Shown here one piece after another: positions 57,701-64,000 of a DNA stretch of 64,000 nt. The notes beneath the pieces are model-generated. The model did not search any database. It was not told where the DNA came from and saw only the letters and a program-made list of their open reading frames with translations. Source of the DNA: Isoetes taiwanensis (Eukaryota; Streptophyta; Lycopodiopsida; Isoetales; Isoetaceae); NCBI GenBank assembly GCA_021234155.1, contig JAJEKV010000521.1, positions 97,373-161,372 on the forward strand. Reading direction: 5' to 3'. The translations under genes and the position numbers were made by a program. The stretch's first letter is position 1. Every line of letters begins with the position of its first letter.

Positions 57701-58399
57701 GCTAATGGCAAACAAGGCCCGCGACGGTTCTTAAAAAGCCCCAAGGCGCACCGGCAATCGCTATCAACCAGCTCCGGCAAATCAACCTCAAATTTGGATC
57801 AACAAGCCCAAGAGGAAATTTTTCGGGCACTTAATCCTCCGTCTGGCCATCAAAATTGGGTTGGTCTAGTTTCCGCGCCGGACCAAGGCATCCGTCCCTT
57901 GACTATTATGAGGAAGGACCACGCAACTTTGCCTTTGCGGTTGACACCCTTCCTCATGAGGGCGAAAAAAAAAAAGGTTCACTTTGCACCGACTTAGAAA
58001 AGCTCATGCCAAATGTCATGCCCAAAGTTAAGCCAAAGCATTTTTGAATCTCATGCAAGGCTGCTGAAGGCGCACATTGGCAAATGTTCATGCCACCACT
58101 AGAGCTCAACAAAGACAAGATACACCTTCAACATCTCAACCTCCCGCTCTCGGACATATCCCAATATTGCGGTAGGGTTGACTTACTCAAAAAGTTCTTT
58201 GCTTCCCGCCGCGCACTCCGCACCCGGTGGAAACGGCGGATCCTTTTTCTCATGTACCTCTCGAACTCCAAGAGGAGCTTGCCAAGATCAAAATTCCTTT
58301 AAGCTTGGCTACCATTTTAAAACTACGTCACGCTCTCAAGGACCGGTTACCACTCCCAAGCTGTTTTTAGTTGGGGCTGTGGCTACCTCTACACCCCCG

Positions 58400-58760
58400 G
58401 TCCATACAGCGGTGGGAAATCGACAAAGTCAACCATGTTCAAATCGATGGAGGTAGTGCGGTCAATCTCATCACGGATAAACTCATAAACAAATGGGCAT
58501 CACACAACTCTTTCGTGCCCCATATGACATCAAATTGGCTAATGGCCATATCCACGAGACCTCAAAGCGTCACACCTATTCTTCACATCAACATTGGTGA
58601 TCTCGGCTTTCCCATGGAATTTGGAGTTTGGAAAGGTTGGCGAAGATCCGGTGACTATGAAATCTTGGTGGGAAGACCCTTTCTCCGCCGGGCAAAAAGT
58701 ATCCATTCTTGGGCCCGCGGACGGTTAGTCATCCACCGGATGGTCATCTCAATGCCACCA
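58400..58760 (+). pseudogene. Retropepsin region of element D (fossil)
   Basis: NHVQIDGGSAVNLITDKL holds the catalytic Asp (about 58.44 kb). The second block is DYEILVGRPFLRR (about 58.66 kb), better preserved than in element C. Broken. Confidence 0.78.
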
Positions 58761-59439
58761 TGGACTTGCAAGCGAGGCGGGATCATTTCCGTTGACAATC
58801 ACGGAACCCTCTCTCTCGGTGCGATTACGAAGGCGCTCGGGAATATTTATCAAGTTCGGGCTACCCTGGCGCGCGTGCGCCTCTGTCATCCTACCCGAAT
58901 ATCGATCCTTGGGAAATGACTCTTGATCGGGACCGGGCTGTGGCTGCCCTTGACCCCTACGGCTCCCTTGCAATCGAATCCAGCGTTGATCACTTTTAGG
59001 ATCGACACTCCACGCAACTCCTGGCGATGTGCGAAGTCATGAAGAAGCAACCAACCCGCTAGATGGCCCGAGCAACCTCTCTTTTCACCACGCAAAAGTG
59101 CCGCATCCGGTTATGCTCCAACCTCCGCACACATTGTCAGGAATCGAAGTCATACCCCATATTCCGGACTCACGAAGTCGAGATTGTGGATGTTGGCAAC
59201 AATCAACTTTGTCGCATTCTTTGCAAACCTTAGGCTCCTTATAAATTAGGGGCCGTCACGCATTTGTTCAAAAAATTCAAACACATTTTTGCACGGGTTA
59301 CAAAGATCTTGGGGAATCAACAAAGCTTGGGGAACTCACCATTCCTACCAAATCGATGCGACCCGGTGTAGCAGCGGCGATGCGAGGCTCAGCCCTAATT
59401 ACGTGATCGGCGTCAAGGATCGGAAATTGACAAACTCGC

Positions 59440-60660
59440 TAGCTGCGGGTTTGATCTATGAGGTCAAACATTACGAATGGGTGAGCCCTATCGTCATTGC
59501 CCTTAAGCACAATGGTAAGATCGGCGTGCGTGTAGACTATCGGAAACTCAATCAGGCCCGCGGGCGTGATCATTTTCCACTTCCCTTCCCGAGACCAAGT
59601 TACGGAAGAAGTGGTGGACATGAGATGTACTCCTTTATGGATGGTTTCTCGGCTACAATCGGATCTCCATCAAAGAATCGATCAACTCAAGACCACTTTC
59701 ACCACCGGTAAGTCACTTTTTGCCTACAAGGTGGTTCCTTTTGGATTATCCAACTCTCCTTCAACATTTCAGCGCATCATGCTCTCGGTTTTCATGATTT
59801 CATGAAGGAAAATCCCTTCTTGCAAATTTTTTCAAGATGACTTCTCTGCCCTCTGAGTTCCATGGCTGACCATTTGGATAATTGGAACTTCGTCTTTCGA
59901 AATGTGATGAGTTAGGCATTAGTCTCAATCACGAGAAATGCACCTTTTACGCGTCGCCGGTGTTACGTTAGGCCATGTTGTCGGCGAAAGCGGGAATCAC
60001 CAGCGATCTGCCAAAATCGGTTATTGTGCTCAAAGCTCAAGCACCGGCCAATATCAAAGAGACCGCGCTCTTTCACGGGGAAGGTCAATTATTACTCCAC
60101 CTTCATACGGGTGGCAGCCATTGCGGATCCCATTCATAAACTCACGGGTGTGAATCCCACGGGCTTGGAATTCCCGGTGAAGGCGCTTTCCAACGGCTGA
60201 AGCTTTTGCTTACTCGGCACCCGGTTCTTGTTCCTCCTCAATGGGACAAGCCCTTTTCCGTTCATGTCGATGTCTCGGCGTTTGCTATTGGAGCTGTTCT
60301 TTCTCAAAGAATATGATCGCGCTGTGATAAACCAAATCGCTCGCCCGGCCGAAAACTCAATTTTCTGGCTGGCGCAACTATTCTGCGGGGGCGTGAAGCT
60401 TTGGGTCATTTTCATTTTACGTGTCCAGCGTTTCGTCATTACCTTTGGGCGGTCAAATCAAGTTCTTTGTGGACCACCAAGCACTTCTCTATTTGATCAA
60501 CAAATCCGCCCACGCGGGCGCATTGCTTTCGTTAGGTCCTTCTTCTCAAAATTTGCTCCTTTTGAAATCGTTCATAAAGGGGGGCAAATCTCATGTTGTT
60601 CGGATTATCTTTCCATCGCATCCCACGGATGATCCACCGCGGGGTCTCGGGCGCCTTCCA
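59440..60660 (+). pseudogene. Reverse transcriptase and RNase H region of element D (fossil)
   Basis: RT: WVSPIVIALKHNGKIGVRVD followed by YRKLNQ and DHFPLPF, then HEMYSFMDGFSATIGS and VVPFGLSNSPSTFQRIML (59.46-59.79 kb). RNase H: HVDVSAFAIGAV-type strand (about 60.27 kb) and FFVDHQALLYLINKSAH (about 60.46 kb). The DHFPLPF and MDGFSA blocks point to the Athila/Tat group. Broken. Confidence 0.83.
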
Positions 60661-60799
60661 CGATGCTCAACTCTTTTTAGTCCGGCAACACCACATTGGT
60701 TTCATGATTTTTGCGATTACCTCCTCGCAGGTGCTCTTCCACGGAAGATGAGGCGGCTCTCTCACCTTAGCGACAATCCGTCGCCATCAATTTCTCAGA

Positions 60800-61970
60800 G
60801 AGGTTAGTGACTACACCATGGTTCTTTGGGACATCTCTACAAAAGGGTAAGGACACCATCGCCGGCGTTTGTGTTCTACCTCATGAAGTTCGGACATTGT
60901 TGAAGCTCATCAAGGGCTCGGTGGTGGTCATTTTCATGGTGACACCCCACGGCCGCGCCAAAATCCTTCTGCGGGGTATTATTGGGCCGCTCTTCAAAGA
61001 TGCTCTTTACGCCCCGCGTGTGGCGCTTACCGGGTGGTGGGGCCCGACCCGTGGCGGCTCTTCCCTTGGGCCGTCGCCCATGCCGCCCTTCCCGCCGACA
61101 AATGGGGCATGGACTTTTGTGGGACCTATAGATCCTCTGTAGCGGCTTTTCGTGCCCGATACATTACGGTTCTCGCGACTCGCCACCAAATGAAGGAAGC
61201 TTATTGCACTTCGGACAACACTGCTGCAAGCCGCATTTCAGTCCTCTATCAACAAATTATCGGCGATTGGGCTGCTTTACGGGCTGGTCGATGGCCGTGG
61301 TGTTCATTTTCATCAATCATACTATCAAAGAGCTGGCCGGATTATCTCTTGATACATCATCACAAGAGCACACCTTACTATCCTCAAGGCAATGGGTTTG
61401 AAAGCACCAACAAAACTACGGTCACCATTCTCAAGAAAATTTGTGGCGCTTCCCATACGCAGATTAGCGGACAAAACTTCCCTCTTGTTCTTTGGGCCTA
61501 CAATACTTGTTTCAAGATTACTACGGGTCACACTCCTTTTAAATTGGTTTTATGGTGGGGAAGCTCTCATGCCCTTTGAATACATTCTTCCAACACTCCG
61601 GTTTCAAGCTCTTGCTCATAATCCACCGGTGCTCAAAGAGCGGGTCTATCAATTAGAAACGGTTGGATGAACCGAAGGGATGCTTATATTCGTGTTCTTC
61701 ATGGACAACGATTGCAAAAATCTTTACATGACAAGCGTTTGAAGACAAAACATTCAAACAAGGAGATTTGGTTCTTCTTTATGATTCGGGTACAAAAATT
61801 TTAGGGGTAAACTCAAGTTTTCGTTGGCTTGGCCCTTATCAAATTGTTCAAGTGGTTAGACCAAGTGTTTTCCAACTCATTTGAATTAGATGGCACTCCA
61901 TTACCTACATTAGTTAATGGTTTTCGTCTCAAAGCATTTCATCAACGAAAGTGAACATCCCAACAGAGGC
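60800..61970 (+). pseudogene. Integrase region of element D (fossil)
   Basis: Core: WGMDFCGTYRSS (about 61.1 kb), then HHKSTPYYPQGNG (about 61.36 kb). C-terminal part: FKQGDLVLLYDSG-like reading near 61.76 kb and ELDGTPLPTLVNGF near 61.89 kb. Matches element C. Broken. Confidence 0.78.
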
Positions 61971-62925
61971 AGTTCAAGAAATCAAACACCACGAGAAGTG
62001 ACTAGAAAGCGGTAGATTATATTATAGTGGAGATTTTTTACAAAATGTGGTATGACCCGGCTGGCTCGCTATGGGCGCTTGCCTATATACAAAAGCGGGC
62101 TCGAGCCCTATCTACTAAGTCTAAAGAGGAAAAACCCTCTACTCGGGTTGGGCGGAGGTGATCGCGGAAGAGATGGTAGAGGTTACGCTCCCGGATCCAG
62201 TAGCCAGTGCGGGGAACCACCTCCATCCGTTGGTCTTGGTCGGGATGTTCAGCCATCCGGCACACCCGGCCGATCCATCACGAATGCCCGCGGTTGTGGC
62301 GGCGCGGAGATCGAACAATTCATCTTACAAGTGATCCACTCACGGCCGGTTAAATCGGCATGGTGCAATCTTCGTTCAAGCCGGACCGCCATCGCGGCGC
62401 CATCGGATGCCGCCGTTTCTCGGTTAAGTCTTATATATAGCCAATGAGGAACTCCTTGTCGGCGTGGACCAATCACACAAATCGCCAGCGTGTTTGCAAT
62501 GCAATAAAAATTTCTAATATGAGAATCATTCTCCCGTAGCATATCTAGCCATGGTACCTTGACACATTCTTTTAATGATATCCCACCGAGGTTGCCGGCG
62601 TGAATGCCATTCCTTCTTTACGCCGTCCGAACATTAATGGGTGTCCTTTGCCATCATCACATCGATCTTTCTTTCCGCGTCTCATCCTCACCGTTCATTG
62701 CTTCTCGCCCGTTTTTGGGGACTTAGCCAAATTTTGCCTCTCAATCCCTTCCATCTTTTGACACCTGGCATCATCAGCGGTTCTGTTTACGCCTCTTCAT
62801 ACCTCTTAAGCCTCGGTTTATGCGCCCTAAAACAAACCTTTTACCGTTCCTCTGCGCCTTCATCCTCCGTGCTTTCGACTTTTCGTCTTAGCCTTTGGCA
62901 TCTCTCTTAGTTCACAAATCATTCC

Positions 62926-64000
62926 ATGGCTGCCCAAGATTTTCTACACTTCAAACTTTTGCTCCCAAGGATCCGGCCCTTTTTTGCATCGTATCCTTCT
63001 TGGCGCCCACTTTCCGTGAAGCCCTTGTTGGCCCCAATAAAAAGTAAGCTGAGCGACACCAGCTTGCTGAATTTTCTCAAATGGAACTTCGGCTCAAATC
63101 TGCCCGATTCGCGGCAATTCCGCCAATATTATTAACGGCCCCAAAGGTACACCCTTGTAAATTGGCACCACTATTTCATTGACTCAACACTTGATTTCTG
63201 ATTTATTTCATATTCCCTTGCACCTCCTTGTGTATCATGTAGTGCACTTCTGAGGATATTGATGTCACGCGAGTTTGGGGTACACCTTACATCCAATGTC
63301 CATCGTCCCGACCAATATCGACAAGCCTCATGAGACCTTTGTGAAATTTTTGTGGCGCCAAATTCCTTGGGTATTCTATCAAGAACACCATATCAATAAA
63401 CCTTTCTATAACCTGGTCCCTTCGCTACACACTCCAAGCACCACATAGATTGCCCCCAAATGATGTTACATCGTCTTCTCCCAAAATGGACGCCTTGAGG
63501 TACCACTTCCATTTCTAAAGTTTACGTGGGAGCACTTTCAAGCCCTCATCCCGTCATTACTTCCCTCCCCACACCACCAAATTCTCATACTTCACTCGGC
63601 GCTCCCCTTCGGTCAATCGCTGGGATTGGCACATCATCCGCCATCTTCCCACTGAGGTCATGACCCACGGTCACCTCATATCCTTTGTCTCTTCCTCAGC
63701 TACACCATCCCACTTCCCACCATTTTTCCCAAACCTCCCACGAGGCAGCGGCCAGGATTTCCACCACCACAACACCCTCGTCGGTTATTTGTATCGGTAT
63801 CGGCGGGATGCTCAAAGCGCGCTCTTAAGTTCACGAGGAATCCCAAGGCAGCTCTTATGGCGGGGTTTCATGAGCCTTTCGAGGCCTACGATGCGATACA
63901 CCAAGACCTTCAAAACAGCGCCCAGGGTGCAACTTTGGAGGCAAACTTCAAGACAAACGCCAGAAGCTCTCTTACAGGCTCATGCGGATCTCCAAGTACA
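62926..64000 (+). pseudogene. 3' ORF region of element D (env-like position; fossil, open at the window edge)
   Basis: The reading starts at ATG 62926 (MAAQDFLHFKLLLPRIRPFF) and matches the 3' ORF region of element C, including the INKPFYNLVP stretch near 63.4 kb and the proline/histidine-rich segment near 63.75 kb. A TATA-like box lies at 62430-62440. Function unknown. Broken. Confidence 0.5.

Larger units (their letters stand above)
55470..64000 (+). mobile_element. Element D: Ty3/Gypsy (Athila/Tat-like) retrotransposon, runs past the window end
   Basis: Same family as element C but on the + strand. The 5' LTR is at 55470 to about 56066. Then follow gag (56.39-57.7 kb) with CCHC knuckle (about 57.28-57.33), retropepsin (58.4-58.76), RT (59.44-60.15), RNase H (60.23-60.66), integrase (60.8-61.96) and the 3' ORF from 62926 to the window edge. 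By comparison with C its 3' LTR should lie about 2 kb beyond the window. It is inactive and broken many times. Confidence 0.87.

Overview
This window is nuclear DNA of a land plant. The signs are a host gene with short GT-AG introns for a plant-type protein prenyltransferase alpha-subunit-like protein, LTR retrotransposons primed by initiator tRNA-Met (TGGTATCAGAGC), Athila/Tat-type Ty3 polymerases, a CACTA-like transposon, an L1-type LINE tail and telo-box/TATA promoters. The genus cannot be read from the sequence. Apart from the one intact-looking host gene, almost everything is layered transposon remains.

Layout. 1-900: nothing recognised. 0.9-2.4 kb: small Copia fossil. 2.4-5.4 kb: non-coding with simple repeats. 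5.5-8.7 kb (-): host PTAR1-like gene in 10 exons. 9.2-10.9 kb (-): decayed coiled-coil gene. 10.9-12.9 kb: a hairpin element and a promoter-like stretch. 12.9-20.6 kb (+): Ty3 element A (long LTR, leader, two extra ORFs, gag, protease). 20.6-23.6 kb (-): L1-like ORF1 remnant and a zinc-binding ORF with its own TATA box. 24.05-24.83 kb (-): 5'-truncated LINE tail. 25.2-27.2 kb: a possible host exon, then a GTAC-rich DNA-transposon-like structure. 28.9-39.96 kb (-): element C, a complete-length Athila/Tat-like element with two LTRs and a 5-bp target duplication. 40-41.1 kb: hairpin and poly(A). 41.2-46.9 kb (+): element B, sister of A, interrupted by a CACTA-like element (46.9-53.0 kb). 53.05-53.87 kb (-): intron-containing fragment of an AGO4-type Argonaute gene. 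54.06-54.29 kb: WG-rich coding remnant. 55.5-64.0 kb (+): element D, a relative of C that runs off the window.

Main discovery. Elements A and B each carry, between the LTR/primer site and gag, an ORF derived from histone H3. In B it opens with MARTKQTARK, the exact canonical H3 tail start. In A it ends with a recognisable H3 histone fold (alphaN to alpha3, with ALQEA, FED, HAKRVT, MP-D, LAR). Tail and fold are separated by a charged linker of more than 200 residues that host H3 lacks. A second ORF of unknown function follows. Each of the two ORFs has its own promoter-like unit (TATA 110-119 bp before the ATG; clear telo-boxes at three of the four) and is preceded by an array of about 70-bp hairpins repeating every 204-214 bp, close to a nucleosome repeat. 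The picture is a Ty3 retrotransposon lineage that took a histone H3 gene as cargo; I do not know of a described equivalent. Both copies here are fossils, and expression or function is not shown by the sequence.
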